Assembly: GCF_000614125.1 (NCBI RefSeq)
Contig: NZ_BAKJ01000005.1
Coordinates: forward strand, 1-64,000
Source of the DNA: Bacteroides rodentium JCM 16496
GTDB lineage: Bacteria > Bacteroidota > Bacteroidia > Bacteroidales > Bacteroidaceae
Reading direction: 5' to 3'
Length of the DNA: 64,000 nucleotides
Shown: in pieces, positions 46,117-55,935 of the stretch
Numbering within the stretch: position 1 is the first letter of the stretch
Layout of the letters: every line of letters starts with the position of its first letter
Notes under the pieces: generated by a model
Databases searched by the model: none
What the model saw: only the letters and a program-made list of their open reading frames with translations
What the model was told of the DNA's origin: nothing
Translations under genes and position numbers: made by a program

Positions 46117-48643
46117 ATGAAGAAATTTATAGCAGGTGCAGCATCACTGATGCTTTGTATGGGGCTGCACGCCCAGGATTTCAAAATCAATCCATCGGGA
46201 TATTTTGAGAATGGCGGGGCCAATGTGATGGTGTTCAGTGACGTCTACCCTGAAGGACACCAGGGAGGACTGACCCTTGTTTTGAATGGAGACCGCAGGG
46301 CTGCCAATGGAGATGTGCGCTTTGAAATCTCGCAGGGGCAGTGGCAGGGATTGCCCAAGATGAGAAGCCGGGTGGTGGATGAGGCTGACAATGAAATCCG
46401 TGTCACATTGAGTTATCCGGATTCGGCCAAACACATGGCAGGCTTTAATCCGATGCTTTACCCGGATTTTGTTTTTGGCTATACCATTAAGGTCAAAGGC
46501 GAGAAGGATTATCTGGTATTGACCGTTGATTTGGACCAACCGGTGCCCGAGCGGTTTGCCGGCAAGTTGGGCTTTAATCTGGAATTGGTACCTTCCACTT
46601 TGCTGGGCAAGCCGTGGATTATGGACAACCGGACGGGAGTTTTTCCCCACCAGGCGATGGGACCCACCATGAAACAGTCTTCCAATATGGAGCATATCGG
46701 AGATTTCAACTGGCGGGAAAGCTGATTTGGACCAGTTGCTGTTGGATAGAAAGACTTATAATCCGATGATTGCCGATGATATCGTCTCTGCTCCTTTTGC
46801 CGAGGGGAAAAAGTTTGTACTCAATCCTCAGGATGATTTGGCAAAGATTACGATTGAAAGTGAGAAAGGAGACTTGCTGCTGTATGATGGAAGGGTAAAT
46901 CATAACAACGGTTGGTTTGTGCTCCGTTCGGAGTTCCCGGCAGGGACAAAGGAAGGTGCGGTGAAATGGATAATCCGTCCGACAGTTACTAAAGACTGGC
47001 GTTATGCACCGGTGGTGCAAGCCTCTCAAGTAGGTTACCATCCTGGACAGAAGAAAGTGGCTGTCATAGAGTTGGATAAACGGGATACAGACTTCAAGCA
47101 ACCTGCCCTTTATCGCATTGCTGCCGATGGCAGGAAACTGGTAAAGCAGCAGGCTGCCAAGGATTGGGGAGATTTCCAACGCTACCACTATCTGCAGTTC
47201 GACTTCACGGAAGTGACGGAAGAAGGGCTCTATCAGGTGATGTACGGCGATGCTGCTTCTCCGGTGTTCCGCATTGCCAAAGATGTGTGGGACAAGGGTA
47301 TCTGGCAGGCAGAGGTGGAATACTTCTTGCCGGTACAGATGTGCCACATGCGTGTGAACGAAAAATACCGTGTATGGCATGACTTCTGTCATCATGACGA
47401 TGCACGTATGGCCAAAACCGATATCAACCATATAGACGGATATACTCAGGGAACCTCTACTCTTTGCAAGTACCAGCCGGGTGATTTGGTTCCAGGGCTG
47501 AATGTGGGTGGATGGCACGATGCGGGGGACTATGACCTGCGTGTGGAATCCCAGGCAGGCGAGGCCTATATACTTGCCATGGCTTGTGAGAACTTTGGTA
47601 CCTATTGGGACGAGACTTCCATAGATTTTGAAAAGAAGATAGTCGAGATTCACCAGCCGGATGGAAAAAATGATTTGTTGCAGCAGGTGGAAAACGGTGC
47701 TTTGACGATAGTGGCGGGTTGGAAGGCTCTAGGGCGTCTCTACAGAGGGATTCTGTGTCCTACCGTACGCCAGTATGCACACCTGGGTGATGCGTCGGCC
47801 CATACAGACCATGTCAGTGGGACTGCCGACGACCGCTGGGTGTTTACGGAAGACAACCCTGGTAGGGAACTTCAGGTATCCGCTTGGCTGGCAGGTATTT
47901 CACGTGTCTTGAAGGGACATAACGATGAATTGGGAGCGGATTGTCTGGAGATAGCCCGTGAATTGTTCAGGATTACCCGCTGTGACAACAACCGGGTGCT
48001 GACAGCCAAGGTACATGCTGCCGTAGAACTTTATCTGGCGACAAAGGAAGTGGAATACCGTGATTTCGTTTTGCAGCAGCAGGATTTCATCTGCAAGAAT
48101 ATCCGTCAGACGGGTTGGTTCATCGGACGTTTCGACAAAGCTGTGGGAAATGCACGTTTCAGCAAGGCTGTTCGCAAAGCACTGCCGGAGTTGCAGGCTA
48201 TGTATCAGGAGTATAGCAGTAAAACTCCGTATGGAGTGCCGCATGACAGAGGTAACCGTTCTTCCGGTTCATGGGAACCCCAGCATCTGGGCTACAATTA
48301 CTGTTACCTGCATGCTGCCTATCCTGACTTGTTTGCACCGGACTATATTTTCAATGCTGTCCAATACCTGCTCGGTATGCATCCGGGACGTAATCAGGCA
48401 GCGTTTGTAACGGGAGTCGGTGCCGAAACGATGAAAGCCGCCTATGGTGTCAACCGTGCCGACTGGTCTTATATTCCGGGTGGAGTGTCTCCGGGAACAA
48501 ATCTGATTCGTCCGGACTTGCCCGAATTACTTCATTTCCCGTTCTTATGGCAGGAGGGTGAGTACTGTTTGGGCGGACATGCTACGTGGTTTATGTATAT
48601 GGTATTGGCATCTCAGAAAATATTGAATGGTAATGAACAGTAA
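46117..48643 (+). CDS. GH9-family glycoside hydrolase, paralogue of the first (one-base frameshift)
   Basis: About 842 residues. Signal peptide (FIAGAASLMLCMGLHAQ). One G missing near 46716 (CGGGG) separates the N-terminal part from the rest. Domain order equals that of 25302-27835: an unnamed N-terminal beta module (SDVYPEGHQGGLTLVLNGDR; LLGKPWIMDNRTGVFP), CelD-type Ig domain (VQASQVGYHPGQKKVAVIEL), and GH9 barrel with LNVGGWHDAGDYDLRVESQA (Asp pair) and FLWQEGEYCLGGH (likely acid Glu). Long identical stretches such as EYFLPVQMCHMRVNEKYRVW show the two copies arose by duplication. Probably a periplasmic glucanase or cellodextrinase working with the epimerase encoded five bases upstream. Its end overlaps the next gene by 17 bases. 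Confidence 0.87.
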
Positions 48644-50521
48644 AATAAAGGTAGATAAGTTTGTAATTGTAGCTTTTCTGCTCTGCATGGTCTGCACTAT
48701 GGCCATGCAGGCAAAAGCTTATGACAATTTTAAGGTATCGGTCTATGTACGTGCCTACGAGGTAGACAAGATGAAGGACATCCATTGGCTGGATTCGACT
48801 TGGAATGTGATTTCACAACAATTGGAAGTGGACAAGATTTATCTGGAAACACATCGTGATTTACTGATTGTGGATGACGCCACCCTGGAGCAAGCTAAGA
48901 AATTTTTCCATGACCGGGGAATAGAGACTGCCGGAGGAATTACCTACACCATCAACGAGGCGAACAGTTTCGAGACGTTCTGCTATTCCAATCCTGAGCA
49001 TCGTGAGATGGTGCGAAAGATTGCAGAACATACAGCAAAGCACTTTGACGAGTTTATTCTGGATGACTTTTTCTTTACCAGTTGCAAGTCGGACATAGAG
49101 ATAAAAGCCAAAGGTGCGCAGAGCTGGACGGAATACCGTTTGAAGCTGATGACTGAAGCCGGGCGCGACCTTGTGCTGAAACCTGCCAAGAAGGTGAATC
49201 CTCGTGTAAAGGTAATCATCAAGTATCCCAACTGGTACGACCATTTCCAAGGTTTGGGCTTTAATCTGGAGGAAGGTCCCCAGCTCTTTGACGGTGTCTG
49301 GACGGGTACCGAAACAAGGGACCCTGCCGGCAACCAGCATCTGCAGAATTATCTAAGCTATAATATTATCCGCTATTTCGATAATCTGCGTCCGGGCTAC
49401 AACGGTGGAGGATGGGTGGACTCCGGTGGACTGAATCTGGGCATGGACCGCTATGCTGAGCAGCTGCATCTGACCATGCTTGCCAAGCTCCCGAAATCAT
49501 TCTCTTTGCCTATAACCAGCTTCTGGGCGTGAAGTTGTCTCCCAGGTTCCGTACCCCTTGGCAGGGCATGGGCACCAGCTTTAATTATGATGAGATGACT
49601 GCCCCTATCCGGCAGAAGGACGGAACTTCCATAGAGCCTACCACCATGGCACGCATTGCGGATGTTGTATTGAAACAGACTGATAAACTGGTAGGTAAGT
49701 TGGGTAACCCCATTGGCATCAAATCTTACAAGCCTTTTCATGTGGCGGGTGATGATTTCTTGCAGAATTATCTGGGCATGATAGGTTTGCCGATGGATAT
49801 GCGTCCCGTTTTTCCGAAAGACCAACAAGTGGTGCTGCTGACTGCCCAGGCGGCTCAAGCTCCAGAGCTCATGACCGACATTAGGAAGCAATTGCAAAGC
49901 GGGCGGGATGTGGTGATTACAAGCGGCTTGCTGAAAGCCATTCCTGAAAAAATTGCCGAAATAGCGGAATTGCGTTGTACCGATTTGAAAGCTCTTGTCA
50001 ATGATTTTGGCCGATACGGACAAGCCGGACGCGATTTATTGATACCGCAGGTTCAGTATTATACGAATGACGCTTGGGAAGTAGTCAGTGCGGGCCGTCC
50101 GTTGACGGGAGGAGTATCGGGGTATCCTATTTTGTTGAGAGCTCCCTATGCCGCCGGCAATCTGTATGTATTGACCATTCCCGATGATATGGGGAATTTA
50201 TATGATTTTCCGGCAAAAGCCTTGAATGAGATTCGCCGCATTATGAGTAGGGATATGGATGTCTATCTGGAGGCTCCCTCCAAAGTAGGATTGTTTGTGT
50301 ATGACAATAAAACACTGGTGGTGGAGAACTTCAATGATGAACCGGTGGAAGTGCGTATTGTTACCGATGATGAGGTGACGAGGTTGGAAAATCTAGAGAG
50401 TGGGGATATTCTGGCTCCCCTTCCTGCCGAACCCGTACAGAGCAGGCGTCCGGTGACACCAAAGAACTCTTTCCGTTTGTCATTACTGCCCCATTCGTAT
50501 AAGGCTTTCCAATATAAATGA
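48627..50521 (+). CDS. Exported TIM-barrel-like protein of unrecognised family (one-base frameshift)
   Basis: About 631 residues. It starts ATG 48627 (48633 possible), overlapping the GH9 end, with a signal peptide (FVIVAFLLCMVCTMAMQAKA). One C missing near 49491 (CTCCCC) joins LAKLPEIILFAYNQLLG. Barrel-like strands in order: KVSVYVRAYEV, VDKIYLETHRD, GIETAGGITYTI, FDEFILDDFFFTSC, PRVKVIIKYPNWYDHF, FDGVWTGTETRD, EIILFAYNQLLG. Acidic residues at the strand ends (LDDFFF, GTETRD) are arranged as in a retaining or inverting glycosidase, so I suspect a glycoside hydrolase. From about 430 there is a second domain (MRPVFPKDQQVVLLTAQAAQ) and a beta-sandwich end (VGLFVYDNKTLVVENFNDEP). No named family recognised. 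It is the last gene of the glycan operon; a terminator follows. Confidence 0.65.
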
Positions 50522-50562
50522 CGGGTAAGAAGATTGTCGGATAGTTATTCGGAAGGGTAACG

Positions 50563-50598
50563 GGAGGTCGGTTCTACAATGGGCCGGCCTCCTTTGCT
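50563..50598. terminator. Terminator at the end of the glycan locus
   Basis: GGAGGTCGG (50563-50571) pairs with CCGGCCTCC (50584-50592), one G-U pair, followed by TTTGCTT. It lies between convergent genes and could serve both. Confidence 0.7.
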
Positions 50599-50603
50599 TC
50601 CAC

Positions 50604-51468
50604 TCATCCGTGAGAATGCTTGTGTTCTTTCAATATCCTATGCGGCAGTGTCCCGTGCCCCAGCAACTCTATCGGGCAGTTGAAGTTGCGTTCCAGCCAT
50701 TCTTCTGTAACGCCGGTATCGGGATGGTAGTCCAGGGTTTCGTTGACGCAGGCAATGGACTTGACTTGCTGCAACACCGTGCCGATGTCATGGCTGACAA
50801 GAATAATGGCGCAATCCTTGTTTATCTCTGCCAGCAGTTCGTAGAGGCGGGCTTCGAAACGCTTGTCGATGTATGTGCTGGGTTCGTCGAGAATCACCAC
50901 CTGCGGGTCGGAGATGATGGCACGGCCCAGGAGGGCACGTTGCAACTGTCCGCCGCTCAGGCGCCGATGGCACGCTGCTCCATGCCTTCCAGCCCCATGC
51001 GGGCTATCACGGCAGAGGCTTTCTCGCGGTGCCGGGCGGTGAAGCGTGAAGCCAGCGGTTTCTTGCTGCTGAGTCCTGAAAGGATGACCTCCTCTACGGT
51101 GATGGGAAATTTCCGGTCGATGCTGCTGTACTGGGGCAAGTAACCCATGGACAGTTGACAATTGACAGTTGATAATTGACAATTGGCAATTTCGGAGGGG
51201 GATGGGGGCAGGAGTGATATAGAATCTCCCCGGCAGTGGGTTTCAGCAGTCCCAGTATACATTTGATAAGGGTAGTCTTTCCACCACCGTTGGGACCGAT
51301 GATGCCCAGAAAATCACGTTCGTAGATGGTCAGGTTTATATCATGCAGCACGGTCCGGTTATCGTATCCGGCACTGAGGTTCTTTATCTCGATGAGTGCC
51401 GCTCCTCCGGTTTTTTCCCCGCAGGAAGGGGGGCAAATGTTTTCGACAGTTGTTTTCTCGTTCTTCAT
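50604..51468 (-). CDS. znuC: Zinc/manganese-type ABC transporter ATPase (two frame breaks; heptamer repeat inside)
   Basis: Start ATG 51468 (MKNEKTTVENI). Read in three frames: Walker A GIIGPNGGGKTTLIKCILGL near 52-71; Q-loop and following MGYLPQYSSIDRKFPITVEE; signature LSGGQLQRALLGRA; Walker B VVILDEPSTYID; switch His in AIILVSHDIGTVL. Between GEIL and MGYLPQ, where relatives have about 12-15 residues, there are about 33, encoded by C-rich sequence and a 7-bp repeat (51151-51192) that leaves the frame shifted; one extra base, or one extra repeat unit, restores it. A second break near 50958 needs one C (GCCCTG). Subunit couples ATP hydrolysis to metal import; the His-rich end (KEHKHSHG) supports zinc. 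No permease gene is next to it. Confidence 0.85.
51151..51192. repeat. Heptanucleotide repeat inside the ABC ATPase gene
   Basis: Plus-strand units ACAGTTG, ACAATTG, ACAGTTG, ATAATTG, ACAATTG and a worn sixth, GCAATTT, run head to tail. Seven is not a multiple of three, so loss or gain of a unit shifts the reading frame of the gene that contains it. Confidence 0.85.
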
Positions 51469-51470
51469 TA

Positions 51471-51497
51471 TCCTTTTATCCTTAATCCCTAATCTTT
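51471..51497. repeat. GGATTAAGGAT repeat in the znuA-znuC spacer
   Basis: On the minus strand GATTAGGGATTAAGGATAAA, then AGGATAATG, spans the end of the binding-protein gene and the ribosome-site region of the ATPase gene. Same words as 6497-6622 and 16793-16918, here as one arm only. Confidence 0.55.
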
Positions 51498-52390
51498 TAC
51501 AAGCGCTTTGGCGGTATTCATCATCTCCTCCTCCCAGTCGTATGAGAGGGGATTGATAGCCACCACTCGGGTTCCGGTCTGCTGGGCGATAAGGTCGGCA
51601 TTGCGGCGGTCGAATTCCGGCTGTACAAAGATGACGCGTACCTTCTCCTTCTTGCAGGAGTTTATCAGGTTCTTCAGATGGGCGGGGGAGGGTTCCTTTC
51701 CACCTGCTCGATAGGAATCTGGTGCAGGTTGTAGTCGCGGGCAAAGTAGGAAAGTGCCGGATGATAAATCATGAAGGCACGGTCGGCATTCGGGCTGGAA
51801 AGCATCTGGCAGATGAGGCTGTCTGTATGCTCTATCCGTCGGATGAGTGCGTTGTAACGTTCCATGTAGGCGTTTTCATTGGCTTTGTCTATGGTACAGA
51901 GTGCATTCAGTATGTCCCCGGCAATGATTTGGGCGTTGATGGTGGAGTTCCAGATGTGGGGTTCCACACCACCGACGTGCGTATGGCCTTCGTGTACATG
52001 CCCGTCTTTATGGTGATGCGCATGGGTGTCGTCCAGAATAAGTTCCACATTCTTGGACATATCGAAGAATTGCAGGTGGGGAGCATTGTCCGTCAGCTTT
52101 TCCGTCCATGTCTGCTCGAAACCGATGTAGCCGATGCGGAAATAGGCTTTGCTTTGCGCAAGGTCGACGAGCTGCTGGGGCGTGGGGTCGTAGGTTTCCG
52201 GACTTGAACCTTTGGGCACCATGCTGACGACGGTGAATTCATCGCCGGCAATGGCTTCGGTGAAATACCGCAGCGGCTCGATGGTGACGGTAATCACGGG
52301 TTTATCGTCATTCTTCTTGTTCTGTTGGCCTCCTTGCTTGCACGAGAAGAGCAAGGTGGCTATGAGGAGTAAAAAACAAAACTTTTTCAT
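51489..52390 (-). CDS. znuA: Zinc ABC transporter substrate-binding lipoprotein (one-base frameshift)
   Basis: About 300 residues. Lipoprotein signal LLLIATLLFSCKQGGQ. Cluster A-I fold: ITVTIEPLRYFTEAIAGDEF, PETYDPTPQQLVDLAQSKAY, then a His-rich loop THAHHHKDGHVHEGHTH typical of zinc-binding members, and VEPHIWNS with metal-ligand His, HPALSYFARDYNL with another. Near 51706 one A is missing and the listed frame ends in ERNPPPPI; the correct frame continues KEPSPAHLKNLINSCKKEKV, FVQPEFDRRNADLIAQQTGT and NPLSYDWEEEMMNTAKAL to TAG at 51489. Delivers zinc to the ABC transporter; 20 bases ahead of the ATPase gene. Zur-type control is likely in general, but no box was identified. Confidence 0.9.
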
Positions 52391-52447
52391 TTACAATTTA
52401 CTATTTACAATTTACAATTTGGCTGCGCTGTGGCAGGGGGCATCAAC
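52391..52447. repeat. TTTACAATT simple repeat upstream of znuA
   Basis: TTTACAATTTACTATTTACA then ATTTACAATT (52391-52420), followed nearby by ATCAACTATTCATTATCAAC. Low-complexity spacer between the methyltransferase gene and znuA, similar in style to the heptamer repeat at 51151. Confidence 0.5.
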
Positions 52448-52499
52448 TATTCATTATCAACTATTCCTTATCCATTTATCACTTCCTCTTTCCTTCCCC

Positions 52500-53149
52500 T
52501 CAGTATCTCCCGTTTCCTCCGGGGGGACCTGGAAGACGCTCTACCTTGAATCCTACGGCTTGCAGCATGCGGCGTACTACTCCTTTGGCGCAGTAGGTGG
52601 TCAGCACGCCGTCGGTGCTCATGGCGGCATGGATATTCCGGAAGACTTTTTCCTCCCACATTCCCGGTTGCTTTTCGGGTGCAAAGGCATCGAAGTAGAC
52701 AACATCGAACGGAGATTTATTAATCATTAACAAACTGTCAATGCTTATTGTTTCGACATCTGCCCGCACTTTTCTCAGTGTGAAATAAGGAGTTATGGCA
52801 ACTTCTTCTTCCCACGCAGTCCGATGCAGTTCCTCGAACAGAGGATTGTCGCTATATTTTAGCGCATCCACCTCCGGCCATGTAAGCGGATAGAGTTCGA
52901 TACCGGTATAGTGCACAGGTTTCTTTTCCTTTTCGGCAGTTTCCAGTGTGAGCAGGGCATTCAGCCGGTGCCGAAACCGATTTCAAGGATATGCGGGCGG
53001 GCAGTAGCGGATGCTTTCAGTCCCATGTCAATGAAGATGTGCTGTGACTCTGTACGTGCCCCCTTTACCGAATGATAATGTTCATTCAGTTCCGGTACAA
53101 ACAGTGTCGCACTTCCGTCTTCCGTCTTCTCTATGATTCGTTGCATCAC
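52500..53149 (-). CDS. mnmD: MnmD/MnmC-N-type tRNA methyltransferase (one-base frameshift)
   Basis: About 216 residues. Start ATG 53149. The first frame ends at ILEIGFGTG; with one C near 52960 (GGCCTG) it continues LNALLTLETAEKEKKPVHYT. SAM-binding motif EIGFGTG near 55; the family signature DVVYFDAFAPEKQPGMWEEK near 160; AKGVVRRMLQAVGFKVERLP with the C-terminal PGPPGG close. These are the marks of the DUF752 methyltransferase that turns nm5(s2)U34 of tRNA into mnm5(s2)U34, acting alone (MnmD) without the FAD domain of MnmC. Cytosolic. It lies in a minus-strand row with the VTT protein and the multispan protein. Confidence 0.85.
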
Positions 53150-53182
53150 TTCTGCTTTTGTTGAATGTTTTTTGTTTTTAAT

Positions 53183-53662
53183 TCAATAATTCATCATCGA
53201 AATGGCTCCTTGCAGCGCCCACAGCATAGCTATGTAGCGCACCAGTTTCCCTGCAAACATGGACGTGGTGGTCAGTATCAGATTACTGCGCATGAAGCCC
53301 AGTGCAATGGCTATGGCCTCTCCCACAAAAGGCAGAAAGGCGAAGAAAGCCATCAGTGCCCCTTTCCCTTGGAGGAAATGCTGCATCCGTTCTATCTTTT
53401 CCCTTTTTACCTTGAAATATTTCTCAATCCAGTCTATACGTCCCAGACGTCCCATGTAGTAGCACGTCATGCCTCCCAGCGTATTTCCCAAGGTGGCGGA
53501 GAGTACGCACAGTGCCGGGCTCAGACCGACCTTGACCAGTGCTACCATCACTATCTCGGAACTGAACGGAATGATGCTTCCTGCCAATAGGGCAGAGATG
53601 AACAGACCGACATATCCCCAGTCAATCAGCAGCTGTACGAGTGTATCTACAAAAGCGTCCAT
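53183..53662 (-). CDS. VTT/DedA-family membrane protein (YqaA-like)
   Basis: 159 residues from ATG 53662 (MDAFVDTLVQLLIDWGYVGL); upstream codons of the open frame overlap the neighbouring gene. Motifs: GLFISALLAGSIIPFSSEIV near 20-40 and the loop LGNTLGGMTCYYMGRLGR, then FLPFVGEAIAIALGFMR with the conserved G-F/LGxMR end. These are the re-entrant loops of the VTT (SNARE-associated) fold, linked to polyprenyl- or phospholipid scrambling and membrane homeostasis. Four hydrophobic segments. It overlaps the next minus-strand gene by 16 bases. Exact substrate unknown. Confidence 0.85.
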   Translation of the reverse strand: MDAFVDTLVQLLIDWGYVGLFISALLAGSIIPFSSEIVMVALVKVGLSPALCVLSATLGNTLGGMTCYYMGRLGRIDWIEKYFKVKREKIERMQHFLQGKGALMAFFAFLPFVGEAIAIALGFMRSNLILTTTSMFAGKLVRYIAMLWALQGAISMMNY

Positions 53663-54640
53663 ATGTTGAATCCTAATAGAATGAATAATCCGATAAATGC
53701 ACAAATGAAGAATATATTGGAACTGCGGCTATTTGTCAGTACAAACAAGTGTCCCGCCAGGATGCTGACACCGATGAGCAGGAAGGACATCAGGTGGACG
53801 CTCAATACCGGTTGCAGTCCGATATAGACAAAGATGCAGAAATTCAGCAGGATGAGGAAGTGCAGATAGCTCCGGGTGCGTATCTTGTCTTCATAGCCGG
53901 CAATGAGACAGTGTGCCGCGCTGACGATGAACAGAACAAGGAGATACCCGAGGGTGGCGAGTTCCCATGGCTGATAGTCGAACCGGATGGGAGCGAAGGT
54001 CACCAGCTCGCGGAAGGGCTGGCAGAAGAGTTCCATTTGCCCGTAGTAGAGGCGTGTCCCAGCAACAGCCAGTAGGGTACGCTCCATCCTACCAAGGAAG
54101 CGAAGAAACTTTTGGGTTGGAGAGACTGGAAGTTGTAGGCGCCTATCCAGAAGATGGGGGCAAACAGCATGAGCTGCGGAAAAAGCAGGCTGCCCAGTCC
54201 GATGAAGACAAAGGCGTGGAAGAGACTGCCTGTGGGCCGTGCCTGCTGGTAGCTCCTGAAGAGGAAAAACAGTGCCACCAGGAAGGAGGCGGATGCCAAG
54301 TCTCCCGCATACAGCATGTGCAGGCTGGGGCAGACGGACAGCAGCAGGAAGTAGACAGAAGTCTGTACCGATGCCCGCATCCGGATGATGGCAAACGTAT
54401 TGTTGAGCTGTATCAGGAAATACCCGATGACGGCATACAGAATAAAGCTGAAGAGACGGTTTGCCAGGTGGGGATGCAGAAGTCACAGAATGTTTCCCAA
54501 AGGGAATATCCGCTTTGCTGTGTCTCCGTTTCGGGCAACAGAACGGCAGTCAGTATCCAGCAGGATACTGAAATCAGGATAGCGGCGGGTAGTGTGAACC
54601 GCCCTGCCGTTATCCGGTTCTGGAATCTCTTCGTTCTCAT
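53647..54640 (-). CDS. Multispan membrane protein, DUF6427-like (two one-base frameshifts)
   Basis: About 330 residues when read through. First frame from ATG 54640: FTLPAAILISVSCWILTAVL. One C near 54463 (ATCCCCCAC) switches to HLANRLFSFILYAVIGYFLI and LSVCPSLHMLYAGDLASASF, LGSLLFPQLMLFAPIFWIGA. One T near 54053 (GCCTTC) switches to YYGQMELFCQPFRELVTFAP, LATLGYLLVLFIVSAAHCLI and a hydrophobic C-terminus FFICAFIGLFILLGFN. About eight to ten helices with MLYAGDLAS and FAPIFWIGAY loops. Gene order beside purD suits the DUF6427 family of Bacteroidales; function unknown. The family name is a recollection, the membrane nature is plain. Confidence 0.7.
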
Positions 54641-55913
54641 TTATAAGTCAAATCCTATATCTCTTCTGAAATATTTCTTCTCGAAGTCTATCATGTCGGC
54701 CACGCGGTAGCTCTTCTGCAAGGCTTCTTCCTTCGTTTCACCATAGGAGCAGACGGCGATGACACGGCCACCGGCGGTTACGGTCTGTCCGTCTTTGGTG
54801 GCTGTTCCGGCATGGAAGAGGATGCTGTCTGTTTCGGCAGCCTTCTCGAATCCGGTCATCACCTTGCCCTTTTCGTAGGCTTCCGGATATCCTCCGCTCA
54901 CCAGCATGACGCAAGCGGCTGTGCGAGGGTCGAATTCCAGTGTACGCTGGTCGAGGTCGCCCTGGGCAACGCCTTTGAGCAGGTCTACCAAGTCGCTCTT
55001 GATGCGCAGCATCACACTTTCGGTTTCGGGGTCGCCCATGCGGACGTTATATTCGATGACCATCGGTTCGCCCTTCACGTTGATAAGTCCCAGGAAGATG
55101 AAGCTTGATAGCCGATTTCTTCTTCCAGCAGACCGTTTACGGTAGGTTCGATGATGCGGGTGCGTACTTTTTCCATAAATGTTTCGTCGGCAAAAGGTAC
55201 GGGAGTCACGCTGCCCATACCGCCGGTGTTGAGGCCTTTGTCGCCTTCGCCGATGCGCTTGTAATCTTTGGCTACGGGCAATACCTTATAGTGGCGGCCG
55301 TCTGTCATCACGAATACGGAACATTCGATGCCGCTGAGGAACTCTTCAATGACTACCGTGGCGCTGGCATCGCCGAACATGCCGCCCAGCATTTCCTTCA
55401 GCTCTTTCTGAGCTTCTTCCAGTGTGGGGAGAATCAGCACGCCCTTGCCTGCACACAGTCCGTCGGCCTTCAGTACGTAAGGCGCTTCGAGGGTTGCGAG
55501 GAAATCGAGTCCTTCTTGTAAGTTGTCGGCGGTGATGCTCTTGTAGCGGGCAGTGGGGATGTTGTGGCGCATCATGAAGCCTTTGGCAAATTCCTTGCTA
55601 CCTTCCAGTGTGGCACCTTTGGCAGTGGGGCCGATGATGTCGATATGGCGGGTGGCAGGGTCTTCCTTGAAGCTGTCGAAGATGCCTTGTACCAGCGGGT
55701 CTTCGGGGCCCACAACAATCATGTCGATTTCTTTCTCAAGGGCAAAAGCTTGAGTGCGGGAAAGTCTGTCGCCTTCAGGTTCACATTCTCGCCTGCTTCG
55801 CTTGTACCTGCATTGCCGGGAGCAATATATAGTTTCTCTACTTTCGGGCTTTGGGCAATCTTCCATGCCAGAGCGTGTTCGCGGCCACCGGAGCCTAATA
55901 ATAATATTTTCAT
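54641..55913 (-). CDS. purD: Phosphoribosylamine-glycine ligase (two one-base frameshifts)
   Basis: About 424 residues from ATG 55913. N-domain: [30 protein letters not shown]. One G near 55752 (AAGGCT) restores [23 protein letters not shown]-grasp core: [67 protein letters not shown]. One G near 55110 (again AAGGCT) restores [20 protein letters not shown], then [15 protein letters not shown] and the C-domain [12 protein letters not shown]. It makes glycinamide ribonucleotide from phosphoribosylamine, glycine and ATP in purine synthesis. Two breaks with the same local sequence, in a nearly indispensable gene, argue for reading errors. Confidence 0.93.
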
Positions 55914-55935
55914 AACTAGTTTATTATGGTTCAAT

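Noticed and set aside
46706..47653. 315-codon open frame antisense to the GH9 gene
   Set aside because: The GH9 catalytic motifs lie on the other strand; nothing supports this frame.
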